Made by a program: the position numbers and the translations under genes. A stretch of DNA of 64,000 nt from Clytia hemisphaerica. Lineage: Eukaryota > Cnidaria > Hydrozoa > Leptothecata > Clytiidae. The notes beneath the pieces are model-generated. The model saw only the letters and a program-made list of their open reading frames with translations, had not been told where the DNA came from and did not search any database. Shown here in pieces: positions 23,301-38,300 of the stretch (the first letter of the stretch is position 1; each line of letters begins with the position of its first letter). The DNA lies in assembly GCA_902728285.1 (NCBI GenBank), contig CACVBU010000271.1, positions 1,644,239-1,708,238 of the forward strand, read 5' to 3'.

Positions 23301-26300
23301 GGGTTCTTTTGCAAATTTTGCCATTTTCAGGGGGTATTTAAATTTTTCTAAGAAATTTTGTTTTCACTTGAAAAGGTTCGTCCAACTCCACCCCTCCCCC
23401 TGTATGGAAATTTTATGGAACAATCCAACAAAGTTAAATAAGAAAAGGATACAGCGTGTATTTGACAGGGTACATGAGATGATATGGAAGGTCCTCTTGT
23501 TGAACACACGCCGCAATCTCAATGTTATTCCCAAATGCGATTCCATTGGTTAATCTGAAATGGAAAACATAATGCTTAATTATATTCCATGAACAATTTA
23601 ATGCCGGGTTAGATATTCGAATGCTGAGCTTGCGAAAACACTGCAATTGTAAACCAAATCATAAAAAACAGCACGTGCTACGTTAGTTGATTGTTCTATT
23701 TGACAAAAGAATATCTTTTTTCGAAACTAATATGAATTTAGAACACTAGAACGTTGAAAATGACGTGAATAAGAATTAAAACGAGTATTGGGCTATTCCA
23801 GAAAAAATTTGTACCCCTATGTTGAGGTATTTTTTTGGAAAAGTGACCCCCTGGATTTTATTTAAATTTTTTAGGACCCCTTGGATTTTTTTATTAATTT
23901 TTTTGGACCACCTTTTTTTGGATTTTCGACCTCGTTTTACTGACCACCCTGGATTTTTACACACGGAAAACCTGACTCCCCTGGATTGAATTTTCCTAAC
24001 GACGGGGATCCCTGTGCAGTGTGGGCCCGTCGCTATGCGAAAAGAACCAATTGCATTGCGCCAAAAGCCTTGTAGCCCGCTTCGAAAAAGTAACCGGTTA
24101 ACAATGTATTAGAATGATGATTAGAACAAATTACGATACAAATTTAGCCTAAAGTTATAATGATTTGTGTTTACCATATCGAATCTAAATAATTTCACCT
24201 TTTTCCTAAGATATTTTTGAAAAATTCATCTTTACGGTCCTTTCCATCTTTTGTAGATTCTTGAGTTGCCTGTAAATACCATTTTCCAATGGGTAGATGA
24301 CTAGACCTCTAAAAAGAAAGATTTTCAATAAAACAAAATTCACCGAACCCCACTTTGACATTAGGCTCACTAGGCTTCGGAAAATTCAAATTCAAGCATA
24401 ACTTCAAAAGAATGTTAGAGAAAAGCTAAAATCATCTTCAAACTAGCTATTAATTGAAGTTTGGAGTATCTAATTGTTGTTTACTTTCACTGCCATTTTT
24501 CGTATTTGGGACGATGTGGCAAAAACTTCTAACTCTCGATGGTTTCACTTGAGAGTCAGACATACCCGTCACATGCCAAACCTTTTACCCCCTGGGCATT
24601 TGCTTCACCATATTGGGCTTTTCCAGGAAAAAACCGTATACCCCTTGCTGAGGAGGTCCATCCCTATGTGGCTGGAAATGTTGTGGCCCCTGGAATTCCA
24701 GGCAATTTCAGGTTTAAACCCCTCTGGAATTCTGAATTGTAGTAGTATTTAAAAAGCTACCCCGATGGAATTCCAGTTATTTTTGACAGATTTTTGTATC
24801 TCCCTATGTAATTCCACCACATATTAAACCTTACCCCTTGGAACAGAAATGGCGACCTTCTCAACAGGGAGTATACGTTTTTTTTCTGCAGAAAAGCCCA
24901 TTTGCACTTTGCACCCTAGCAGTACACAAAACGAAAACATCCTTGAGGAATGGGATTCGAACAAGTGTGCCAAAGTCTTTCACTGAAAGATGAAGCGAAG
25001 TCACAGACCCCACCAGACCCACTGATATTTTTGACCAGTGGAGTTTTATCTCAAGAAACGCGGCACCGGTAAAAATCAGATTACATTGCACTATTTTTAA
25101 ATAAAAGCCAGTATTTTTTTGTTGAAGCTCGGCCGTCCTTATTTTTTGGCACTTTCAGCCTCAAAATTGTGATTATCATGTTCTCAGTTTCAGTGTAAAG
25201 GTAAGATATTTTGGGTCTTTTACCCGATTTTTACTACTTTGACCCATAAATTGATTGAAATTTAATATTTCAGGCTCAACATTTTTGTTCTCATTTTTTG
25301 ATAATTTTGATCCTCATTGTTCTAGTAGAATTGTTTTTAAAAAAGGACTAAAACTAAAAAAGGACACGACACAATTTCATTATTTATCATCATTACGAGT
25401 CTAAAGCATCAAAAAAGTAAAAAAAAGCATCACTATGGAAATACTATTTAAAACAAAACTATTTTTTTTCAGAAACCCTCAATTCATCGAACTAATTCAA
25501 AATTGACATTTTTTACAATGAACATTGAATAAATAATAAATATATTGCAAACATTGTCAGCCTGTTAAAATTTGAAGTAATTTTTCAAAAAAATATTGAA
25601 AAATAAATCAGTTATATCTATTACATGCTATCATTAAAACATGCTTGCTTTTATTATTTTCGTTTTACGAGCTACCTTTGTTTATTCCCAATGGTATCAA
25701 AAGGACTTAAAAGACGTTATATCTTTTACTAATGATTCGACAAACGGGCTATCCGAGTCGATCCCCGTAAGATCATCAATCGAGTGTGTTTTAAAATGTA
25801 AAGTGAAATATATGACAAGTTATTATGTGGAGACGAATAAAAAATGTTTTTGTTTGAAGAATGAAGAACAAGAAATTTACTCGCCTAACGAAGAAAATTT
25901 GAATGGTGAATTACTTAAAGAACACGAAAGCTATGACTGCGAGTCCAAGGTGAGGACCCAGCCGGCACACATCCATTTGACATTCATAACGTCCAAATAA
26001 CGTTATTTGAACGTTAAAACAACGTTGTGTGCCAGCTGGGGAAATTTCCAATGAATTACGCAGAGGTTTTTCTTTGTTTTCTTTAGACCGGCAAATGACA
26101 ATTTAACTCCGGCAAATTCGAAAACTTACTTAGAAAATTCATTGAAATGATTACTATGACTTTCTCCGTGGACCGACAAATGAATTATCGGTAGAAAATA
26201 CGTCGGTGACGTCGGTGGCTCTTTACCGACAATAAGCTTTTGCCGACGAATTATCTATCATAGTAGCGTCGGCTTTTTAGAGGAATTTTAAGATTGAAAA

Positions 26301-29300
26301 ACACAAGTAAAATGATAAATTATTCCATTTCCGTTAATTTCTAGGTTAGTCCTTTGCAGTAAGTAACACATAAATACAAAATTTAGTATTCAATTTTAAA
26401 CGAAAAAAGTCAAATCAATAAAAAATTTTACCGAGCAAAACATTTACGTTTATTTACTTGTGGCCTTACCCCCGCGGGTTGCGGGGCGGTCGTTAGGGCA
26501 CATTGTTTTCTCTGATCGGACAACCAGATCACACTTTTTACCCTTATTCTGATGTGGGTAATTTTTGTACTACAGCCTGCAGTCTCCGTAACTCGACACA
26601 CACACAGGGAACACAGATTTATTCGAGTTAAGTAATAAGGTTTATAAGGCATTGTTAGCTGAAGGGATCATAAGACTTGTTCAAGATAAGGAGGTATTCG
26701 GTTTATAGAGGTTAGAATTAAAGATTTCAACCAAATATAATGAAAGGTTTTGCGGTTTTTTTCAGAAGACTGATTCGTTGGAACCTATGCTATCCTGCAA
26801 AGAAGTTAAAGAGAAATGTCCTGATTGTTCATCAGGCTTTTACGATATCAAATTTGACAACTTTACACCAATCAAAGCCTTTTGTGATTTAGAGACCGAC
26901 GGAGGTAAATTGATTTATTTTATGTACACTCTTTTTTTCATAAGCATACGGGAAAATCGGGTCAGGTCAGGCAAAATCTCATATGCTTAGACTTCGATTT
27001 GTTGGATTTCTTTGGGTTCATGGAAATTTCGAATTTTTAAGTCGGAATATTGATTCGGTTCAATGAATTAAAAAATCTTTTGTAATTGGCGCTGCATGCG
27101 AAAATCTTTGGTCCAAGAAAGCAAAAACAGTTTTAAAAGTATCCCTAAATATTATATCGTGCCGACTTCGTTGCCAGCAGTGTTTTAGAAAAGCTGAACA
27201 ATTTCTTTTTGCATTTCAGCTCGGAGCTTATTTTTTACCAAAAAACTTGTTCGAGTTAAGGAGACATTCGATTTATAGAGGTTCGAGATAAAGAGACTCC
27301 ACTGTAATTCAATACTGTTTTTTTTAAGGCAACTGGTTAAAAATCGTCAATATAAATGTCTCTATGGCAAACGAATGGTCAACCATTATGGATAACCCAT
27401 ACTCACTCGACCAACTGAAAGAGATTGAGAGCAAGCAGTTCCTGTTAAACCCTAATGATGTTCTCGATTTATTCAAAACCAAAGGATACACCGAAATGAG
27501 AGTGAAATGCTACAAAGATTATCATCAAAGAACATTACATGTGGTCATGTCTGGAGATCGACTCATCAACTTCATTGCGCATGACACCAAATCAAGCGGT
27601 TTGTGTGGTAATTTAAGATTCTTGGAAGACTCATCTGCCACATCTTCATACAATTGCAACAATCTCTCAATCGGTTACCATGGTCATACCAACCCTCCTT
27701 ACTACAGCAACTTAATCATGTCAGCAGGCCCGCATATCAATTTTGAGAAAGGAAGCGGTAGATATGAATGCGATGATAACACCTGGCTTCACATTACAAA
27801 ACAAGTAGCTGGCACTTGGGAATTTTATATTCGATGATTATTTTATTGATATCAAAGACCAATTTGAGTATTATGTTTTGTATATAATACATACGATGCA
27901 ATTCGAGAATAGTGAATTTTCGAATTTTCGAGTTATATGTGCGATTACGAGCTAACGCACATGGCTTGACACTTTCCCCCGTGAGGAAAGAATTACAACT
28001 GAAATTTTTATATTTTTCTCTTTAATGTTTTTTATTGCTGGGAAAGATTTCTTTCTTACAAAATGAATTTCGAATGCAATTAAAACGTTCGATGAAAAAC
28101 AAAATGTAAGAAAAACATCAAAATCAACCTTTGAAGGAGTGCCAAAAATAAGTCATCGGGCGATTATAAGCATAGATTTATAAAGCCCGAAGGGCTAGAT
28201 ATACTGCTTTTGACCAATAAGACGCTTCGCAGGTTTTCAAAAACAATCGCAGCAATATTTATTGCGATACTCACTTTTTTTGATTGGAAGAGCTTAACGC
28301 ACTCCATCTAGCCCTTCGGGCTTTATAAATCTATGATTATAAGGTGTTATTCATTGTTATTAATTTCCATGGCATCAAACATCAGCCACTTTATCAATCT
28401 AAGATATCGTATTAATGATTTGGTCTTAAAATATAAGAAAACAAAACAAGATCCATGCAAAATTTAATTATTTTTATATTTTCCATAATCACGTGATTGC
28501 CCGTTGCCTACAAGGAGTCCCACGCTCCTTTATAGAAGTAGATCATTTCATCATGGATTTTCTTTTTTGGGAAATCATCCTAAAAAATCTTACGCATTTT
28601 AGGTTAGGATCCTAATTATTAACATTTAGTACATACGCGAGCCTTACTTAAGGGTAATTGACCATTTATAATTGAAAATGCTCTAAAATGTTTAAATTCT
28701 TAGCACGAGTAGCAAAATTCCATGATGGTGATATTCTTAGCATTATTCTTAATTTTTTGGCCATTTTCATCATGGACATTCTTATAAAGTGTATTCTTAT
28801 ACAAAAAGCATGTATCAGACTTTTTGCTATCTCTCGTGAAGTTAGACAGGAGAGAAAAGAATGGGAAACAATTCACAGACTTATCAGATTTTCAGATTTT
28901 ACCTACATTCAGTTTCTATGCATAGAAGAAAAACAATGGATTAAATATTTAATTCACAGATTTTTTTCTAATTTTAGAAAAACCCGTGGATCTTGATTCT
29001 TAATTTAACTGATTTGTTTGGCACCATTAATTGTAAATAATTTATATCAAAATAAAAAAATTTTAAACCATAGCATGTAAAGTAAACAAAAATTCATAAA
29101 GACATTGTAATTGTATCAAAATACTTTTTCTCAATGATCTTTTTAGCCCTTCAATCCAGAGAAACGTGTATACATGTTCTAAATTTGCCAAATTACCGAG
29201 TCCCAGACTCAAGGCTATAACTCCTGACCACTTGATTTAAAAGGGCATAAATCGAATTATTTTAGGTAACGAAAACTATTGTCTAACTCTTAATTTACAA

Positions 29301-32300
29301 GCTTTTATGCCAGTTTGAAATTTGTTTGGATTAAAAAAAAAAATTTGAAATTTTCACGCTGGAAAGGTTAATAGTTTGATCAACCTTTGCATTAGACTAG
29401 AGTCTATGCAAAAGCTGAACTTAGCTTTTTAATAATTTCTTATGACGCTGAGTTCAATGCAGTAGACTAGGTCATTTGACAAGGTCACCGTTTTGAAAGA
29501 AAATGTTAAAATTACAAATAACAAAAAACTACTTTCAGTAAAGGAAAGAATGTGAAACAAACATGACAAACAGATTTGCAAAAGACATTTTCATAAATTA
29601 CAAACGTCACGAACATCACTTGTCTCGTTTTAAAATTATTGCCATGTTGATTAATTTCCAGCGGATTTTATTACAACTACTTTCTATTCATAAAAAATCA
29701 TTTAATGTCTCAAAGGGATATGATCACCATGGAAATTTTTTGAATACGAGGCAAGTGATGTTCGAGGAGAGTAAGGAAGAACAATTTCTGGATGCGCTGC
29801 GCGATTCTTTCTTACACCAACACGTCGATGAGCCGACAAGATGCCATGGATCTGATGATCCGTCGACCATCGATTTAATCTTTACAGAAGAAAAGAATCA
29901 AGTTCGTGATCTACAGTACCTAAGCCCGCTTGGAAAAAGCGACCATAATGTTCTAGCTTTCAACTTCACAGCCTACACTGAGCGCAAATCAAACTCAAAA
30001 CGTTATGCTTATAACCTGGGCGACTACACCGCCATGAAACAAGAAGCTAGTGTATGGTCTAGAGAGTTTCTTGAAGGCATAGATCAAATACCAATAGGGG
30101 AAACTTGGAATTTATTTAAAAGTAAGCTGTTGGAGCTTAGGAATCTTTACGTCAAATAAAAACTGAACGGATGTGTTGTTAAAAGATGTAAAAATGGCGG
30201 AGAAAATTCAGGAAAATCTACAAAAATAGCCGAATTCAGCATCAATTTACGACCTTTGCAGCCCATCTGAATGTGTTACAAGTGAAGAAGGAAGATCCAA
30301 AGACACACTTGAATGTAAGAAGTGCAATCGAACCGTACACTACATTTGTTCAAAGCTCCCGGTCTATCAAATCCAGTTATGTCTAACATACAAATCGAGA
30401 GCTTTTATTTGTCAAAATTGTGTCGTGATCACTCCTGATCTATTGGAACGGGTCAATTCATGTGAAACATCAACAGTTTCAGGATTCCTAAAGGAGATAA
30501 AAGCTTGTGAGAACATAATGAAAGCCCAGGACGTAGAGATCACTCAATTAAAGTCCAAGCGAAATAAAGGATAGCTTTGAGACCAGAATGGCAACAATAG
30601 AAAAGAAGATGGACGACATAATTGAGAAGAAAGGAGAAAATAGATCACAAAGCTACGCAGCAGTCGCGTCGAGGCAAATCGAGAAGAACATAGAAAACGT
30701 ATTTCGAAGGGTCAAAAATCTTACCTATGATGCTACGCTTAAGGAATATAAAAATCGAAGAAGCTCAAAGAATCGGAAAATTTTTCGAAGGAAAGAGAAG
30801 ATGAGAAATGCTATCGACCAATAAAAGTCCGATTTGCAAACGAAGAAGACAAAAATACAGTGTTAAAGGCAATCACCAAAGGAGGATTACCCATAAGATT
30901 ACCCTTCCGGGTGACAGAAGATCTTACGAAAAGTGAAAGGCAGACAATCAAAGAATGGTGCACCAAAGCCCAAGAAATGAATACCTCAATAAAGGACGCA
31001 AACTTCAAATTTAAAGTCAGGGGGAGCCCTAGGAAAAAACTCTATCTTAAGAAAATTGTAAACCGAACAAAGAGCGGTTCATAGAGGCCCATGTGCTCGC
31101 ACGGTGGCCTGCGAACTTGTATAACATTATTATTATTATTGTTATTGTTATTATTTATGTGCCATTGAAAGAAATTGATCGTCAGAGTTGGAGAAGAAAA
31201 GGATCGATACCGAAAGGAAAAGACCTACAGAGAAAAGTAAGTGAAAAACGACGACTACATAGAAAATGGGCTAGATCGGTTTGCCCCATTGAAAAAAGAC
31301 GCAACCGTCAAATCTACATAACAACAAGAAACAGGGTGAATTGCATGATGACAAGAGCTCGTCGGAACTACGAACAAAACATATGCAACAAAGCCAAGTC
31401 CAATCCGAAAGTTTTCTGGTCACACGTGCGAAGTAAGATGAAATCTGCTAGCGGAGTTTCCTCTCTTCTAGAAACACCAAAAGATAAATCATCCCTGCGA
31501 CACGAAGATAATGAAAAGACGAATAATTCTCCAAAAACAGTTCTGCAGTGTTTTCACTAATGAACCAGAAGGCGAAGTCCCTGATTTTCCAAGGAGGACC
31601 AAGGAAATTATTGACGATATCGTCATAACCAAAGAAATGCTATCTAAGAAAATTAAAGAGCTTGATACCAATAAATCATTCGGTCCCGATGAAATCCACC
31701 CACAAATGCTAAAAGAGCTTGTAGACGAGATCGCAGAACCTCTTTCCCGTATAATGAACAAGACCTTGACTGAAGGAGAATTACCTGAGGATTGAAAACT
31801 TTCCCACGTTACTCCTATTTACAAAAACAAAGGTGCTCATAATGTAGCAGTCAACTATAGACCAGTGAGTCTAACATCAGTAGTTTGTAAACTAATGGAG
31901 TCTATCTTAAAAGAGCATATCACAAGATACCTTACAAACCTAAAGTTTCTATCCAAAAAGCAATACGGCTTCATTAGCAGACGTTCTACTGTCACTCAAC
32001 TACTGATGTAAATAGACAAATGCTGTGAAAGTATGTCGGAAGGTAAAGTCGTCGACTGCATATATTTCGATTTCGCGAAAGCGTTCGATACTGTGCCCCA
32101 TCGCCGACTTTGCAAAAAGTTAGAAGGATATGGAATCACTGGAACAACCAAAAATTGGATAACATCTTTTCTCAAGGGACGAAAGCAACTAGTGAAAGTG
32201 AACCAATCTCACTCGAAGCTAGACGATGTAATCAGCGGTATACCACAAGGAAGTGTATTAGGACCTCTACTTTTTTTGCTGTAAACGATCTTCCTGACAA

Positions 32301-35300
32301 AGTTGTTTCCGACCTATTACTTTTTGCAGATGACACAAAGATATATTCAAAGAGGTCAATTCCATCAATGATTCACTTGTCATTCAGAAGGATGTAGATA
32401 CATTGAATGAATGGTCTAAAGATTGGCTCTTAAAGTTCCATCCCGATAAATGTCATGTTTTAACACTTGGCAAACTAGCAAACATAAAGCACGCACATCC
32501 ATATTCTCTCGCTGGTAATCAACTGGAGCATGTTTTCGAGGAGAAGGACTTGGGAGTTTTGGTGGATGCTGAGCTGATGTTTGAAGAACATATAGCCAAA
32601 CAGGTAAACAAAGCGAATTCGACACTTGGTATTATCAGAAGGGGGTTTGATAATCTTAGACCATAACCACACTATACTTTGTGAGGCCGCACCTTGAGTA
32701 CGCGCAGTCAGTCTGGTCACCCAAACTACGCAAACATGTGAACATGCTCGAGGGAGTCCAAAGACAAGCTTCAAAACTTATCCAAATATATCGACACCTC
32801 CCGTACAGTGAAAGGCTAAAAAGGCTTGGATTACCAACCCTCGAATTTCGGAGACAGTTTTGTGATATGGTGCAGGTCTATAAACATCTTTCCTATTATG
32901 ACAAAGATACTATATCTTCAAAACTAATCAGCCGTGCACGTCCTAAACGAAAACATTCCAACGAGCTTTTACCAAACTTTGCTAATGACGGCTTCAATGG
33001 ACCCCAAACTAAGTCGTTTTACTATAGATGTGTGCCAACGTGGAATAAACTACCAAGAGAAGTTGTATCTGCACAATCGATTAAGTCGTTTAAAGAGAAA
33101 CTGAATGATGCATGGAAAAACCATACCCACAAAAATTTGTTACAAGAGGAATGTGAAAGAAGATCGGTTAGAGGCCCACCGTGAGCCTAGCTTGTAAATC
33201 TGTATAATAATAATAATAATAATAATAGTAACGAAATTTATGAAAAGGTCTATTCGAGCCTAGTCCCCTTGAAGCGTTAGGATTGATAGATTGATAGGTG
33301 TATTAAATAAAGCGAAAATTAAAGTATTAGTCACCTTTTCCATCAGAAGCGTCACAGCTCCTCCCCAGAGAGGAGTTAAAGTGTGATGTTTGTGAAACAT
33401 CTCATGAGTGATCACTTCAAAGTTAAAAAGATCTGTCCAACTCCTCCTAAAAATAAAGAAAACCTCATCAGAAAATAGAATTAAAACCAAAAAATATTAG
33501 CAAACTTGATTCAAACCAAAGTGTTTTTTAGTCTAGCAAGCTAGACGACTAAATCAGACATAATAGAAATAGTCGAACGTGCGCAACGCACTGGGCTCAA
33601 CTTCAGTGCCTTCAAACTATTCATAGGCCCAATTGTAGAGCCCCAGATATTCACCCAATGAACAAGTGTGCAAAATTTCAGCCAAATCGAACAATTTTTG
33701 AAGTCTCCAGGCTGCCCCAAATTTTTAGCCTCGTTTTGGCGAAAAACTTGTTCCCAGGCCCCAAAAATCAAAATTTTTGAAAAATGAAAGAAATGCCCTC
33801 AGATATTCACCCAAGGAACAAGTGTGAAAAATTTCAGCCAAAACAAACAATTTTTGAAGTCTCCAGGCTGTCCCAAAGTTTTAGCCTCGTTTTGGCGAAA
33901 AACTCGTCCCTAAGCCCCAAAAATCAAAATTTTTCAAAAAATGAAAAAACACCCCCAGATATTCACCCAAGGAACAATTGTGCCAAATTTCAGCCAAATC
34001 CAAGCATTTTTGAAGTCTCCAGGCTGCCCTAAAGTTTTTGTGACAGACAGACAGACACACACACGGACAGACACACAGACATTGTCAGATTGTAGCTCAA
34101 CTGAAGTTGAGAATAAAGCAAAAAATAATGGAGGGAACAAATTTTAGTTTATACAAACTAAATGCCGTAACAATAATCGTATTATCATATAACACCTATA
34201 CTACTGTATTACACGCATTATGAACGACTCCAGTCTAGAGTGTTTTCAGTTACTTTTTTAGAATAAAAAGATGCGAACAGAGAGTTCTGGTCTTTTTCCT
34301 TAGCTGATCACTTGATAAGATAAACGAATGAATAACCTTTAGAATATTTATCCAATTGACTTCAAATTTTACAATTGTGTACTAAATATAAATTGGCATC
34401 TTCGGTTAAAAAACTTTGGCACCATTGATGAAACATCACTACCTCATGATGTCACAATTATTGGAAATACCGGCGCAAATGCATCCAACATTTCATCCAA
34501 CATTATTGTTGCATGGGATGTTGGGTTCATTTGCGCAAGTCATAAAATTGCAACTTTTTAATAAAAATGTAGCCAGTGCCTTCCCACAAACCAAATTTTT
34601 TCTTTGTTTTAAATCGCGATAAAAAAGCGGTTTTTGTCTAACAGGCTAATAAAAATGCGGATCATGTTGATCGCCACCAAACATTTCATCCATGAGATTG
34701 ACGTCATTTTGTCGGCTTCAATGTTGGATGCATTTGCATAATCATATCGGATAAAAATGTTTGACGTTTTTGAGCAAATGACTTTTCATGCAACTTTTCG
34801 AATTTTTCCACGTGACTTTCATCCAACAAAGAATTTGAAATGTTGGATCAAATATTGGATGCATTTCATTTCTTTTTTTCAATTTCATTTTCTTTTTATC
34901 AATTTTTTTGTGGCATCTCTGGGCAACTCCACCTAACATATTTTTTGAGGTGCAGGGTATGTTTTATTCAACCTGCCCAGTATCGTGAGTTTTACAGACC
35001 AGCCTTAAATTGCCCTATTGGGCTTAACCTTAGGTTATAGTATCATCGGATTGGGAATTGCTATTGGTTTGAAATTTTTAAAAGTCTAAAGTATTTATGA
35101 CAGGTCAAAATTGACAGGTTAAAATTGGTAAGTGGTTCTGCTGAAAATGAGCATTTTGGGTCTGTAAAATATCAACCACGTGCGTGACCAATTTTAAATT
35201 GTGCACAAGTCCTAGATGGCCAATATCTTTCAATGGTTCACCCTGTAACTTCCAGTTTTGTCACCTTTTTGGCCACCATCTTGAATTTTCTGCCAATTTT

Positions 35301-38300
35301 TTGTGCTACATGTTTTTTTATAAGCATTGCACTTGTAAGCATATCTAGGCTCAGATATGGGAAAAAATTAAGCATATGGCAAACATTACTCGAGCCTGCG
35401 AAAAATGTTTTTTTCCTGATTTTGGCTTTTTTGGCTGGAATTTTACGGATTTTCAGTATTTCCCTAAATTTATGCTTTGGATTTAAGCATCCCTCAAGCA
35501 TTTTTTCAGCCTTATTGAAGCTTTCGACCTAAGCATCTCTGAGCCTGTTTTCGGATTTTTGTATGCTTATAAAAAAAAACATGTAATTTTGGAAAGTACA
35601 TGCCAAATCAGAAAGCAAAAATAAGAAAAAAACAAGAGGAGTTTATCCGCTGAATTTCATAAATGACCTGGTGAATTTTAATCATTTATTTTTCTTTAAA
35701 ACAGACATCAGCTATTTATCTTCCACAGCCATTTTTTAGTGCTCAAAGCCAACTTTCCCGATTGGAAAATATGCTTCCCTGCTGAATCGAAAACTCTGGC
35801 CGTTTCGAGAAGTTTTCCACATTACTGTTAGGTAAATGTTTCTTGTTATGGTAATATTTACCATTTGAATATAGTTTTGCCGACTGCCAAGTGCAAACTC
35901 ATTAATATATAGCCATGCTCGCTGAGAAAAAGATTTATTACCTTTTGGTTTCGGTCAGCTTCCAAACATACAAAACAGGGGCCGCGGCTCCACTTTGAAA
36001 GTGATGGGGCCATGATATACTGACAAAGGAGACGCCACCATAATTGGCGCCGACGTGTGGAAATTTTTTAATTTTAGCCCTTCTAGATCCCCTAAAACAT
36101 GTCTGTTTTAACGTTATTAAACAAAATATGGCTTGATTAGTAAATTGTCTTTTTACTTTGAAAAAATGTGGTCGGGCCAAGGCACGGGTGCCCCCTCCCG
36201 GTGCTGCGGCCCCTGCAAAAGATGATATTAAGTAAAAAAAGTTTCTTACGTGGAGCCGTCATTTCCATCCTCTTCTATTAACATCATTAGAGCGTTATTC
36301 CACAACTCCAATCGTTTCAATGCCAAGAAGAGATCCATATGTAGGCTACAAAATAGAAATTTATACTTTACAACACTAGCAATATAGAAAGATAAAGATA
36401 TCATGCCCTAATCTTCTCTGATATTTCCCAGAGCAAATCGAAGTAGTGATCACAGTGCTCCAAAGGATGATAAAATACTCGCAAAAAATAACAGTTTATA
36501 CTTTGATATTAAAAGTTTTATCGGTTCCCATTTTATTTATTTTCTTTTTTAATAATTGTCTTTCAGGCTCTTCCATATTTTACAATGGCTATTCGTCCTA
36601 TGTAAAAATAATCATATTTAAATAAAAAGATAATTATATTCTATGAAAAAAATATGCTGTAGAAACAAAACACAAAACACAAAACAAAACTCAAGGATAC
36701 TGACAGAGCTCGCAAAATTGCAGAAAAAAAAACAGAAAGTATAGCTTGTGGTGTTGTAGTGGTTTATTAGGAAAAGTTCGGTTGAGTTGTAGTAGTATTA
36801 AGTGGCTAATCCTGCGAAAATTTCAGTGTTGATCAGACCACCAGACTAAAATATCAAGTAAATATTGTAAGGTAAATATTAATAATATAACCACTAGACC
36901 TCTTGATCATAGAATCTACAATATATTGGCTTGAAATAGGAAAAATTTTGAAAGTGAGTGAGGTGCCAAGATTGAAAAAAGAAAAAAAAACAAAAAAAGC
37001 CTGGCACGACCCGAAAAACGTTGCTAAGACTTGAACATGATGAGAACTTGTATAGAGTTGAATACTGCTAACTCGAACGAAGAAAACTATAAGATTGAGT
37101 AATGTATAGATTGCTGTGAGTAGAAGAAAAAAAATTAGATATAATGTGTATAAAATATTGCCAGAATACGATCTAATAAATACTTTTTTTAAATATTACG
37201 AAATTTTTTGTGATCAGGTTCTTCCCTGATCGCTTTTGAAATATCATTCAAAAGGCGACTTACCTTGCCAACAAATAATTTTTCCGATACATTAGTCTCG
37301 TATTTAGATTCAACTTCCTCAACATTACGAGTATTACGTCCAGCGACTCTTAATTTAAAACCTTTTAAGTACGATGGAAACTCATCATGGTGAATCGATT
37401 TGTGTGCGAGTTTCAAAAGTTCAAAATTAATTTGCTGCTGGATCGGTAACCAACCAAGCTGTACTACATCCTCGATTGTAGAATATCTTAGCGTCACAAA
37501 AGCTGCAATTCTGCATAGCAGTTTATCAAGTTTTTTCAACTGGATTTGTGGCAGGTTCCAGAACAATGAACAACAGTAGTGTAACTTCGATATAAGAAGG
37601 GCTTCGGCCAGTTGCTTCCGCAGACGAAAAGTTGCTGTACGACGAAGATAGCGTAGCACGTATAATTTTGCGTAAACTGACTGACAGAGTTTATCGAAAT
37701 GAGTTTGCCTATTTAGATTTTGATCGAATTGGATGCCAAGAAGTTTATAAACGGTAACTCGTTCTATCAGTTGGTCTGTGTGAAAGATATGAAAGGTTGC
37801 GTGATCGGGGTTCATGAAATCGTGAAGGTTTGACATTCTCAGTGTTGACAGTAGCATGATTTTGGTTTTTTTGTTGTTAAACGCCAGATTATTAGTGCTT
37901 GACCATTCTCTAAGTGGGTTTAAACGATGTGTTAAGTTGACGATTGAAGCTGGGAGGTTTACTGTCTTACAGTGTTCATAGATACCGGGTGCGCCACAAA
38001 AAAGTTTCTCTCTTTAAAACTAATTTTCCCGAAATCTAAAAATTTTAAAAGAACCATTCCTATTCCATTGGAAAGAAGAAAGATAAACTTAAATTTTGAT
38101 GGGTCATTTATTAAAGTCGGCTCATTAGATCGAAAGTTATGCTCTATTGAATAAAAAAGTTACTTTCTGAAAGTGCTCGAAAACGTTAAAAATCGACCTA
38201 TCAAATTAAACAGAAGCATAATAACAAGATGCATCAGTATTTTCGCTTCAGCCATTAAAAATGATAATTAGCTGTCTAAATTACCGTTTGTTATATAAAG

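Noticed and set aside
28688..28996. 102-aa plus-strand ORF
   Set aside because: Its first half is the repeat also found at 14605-15930; no gene support.
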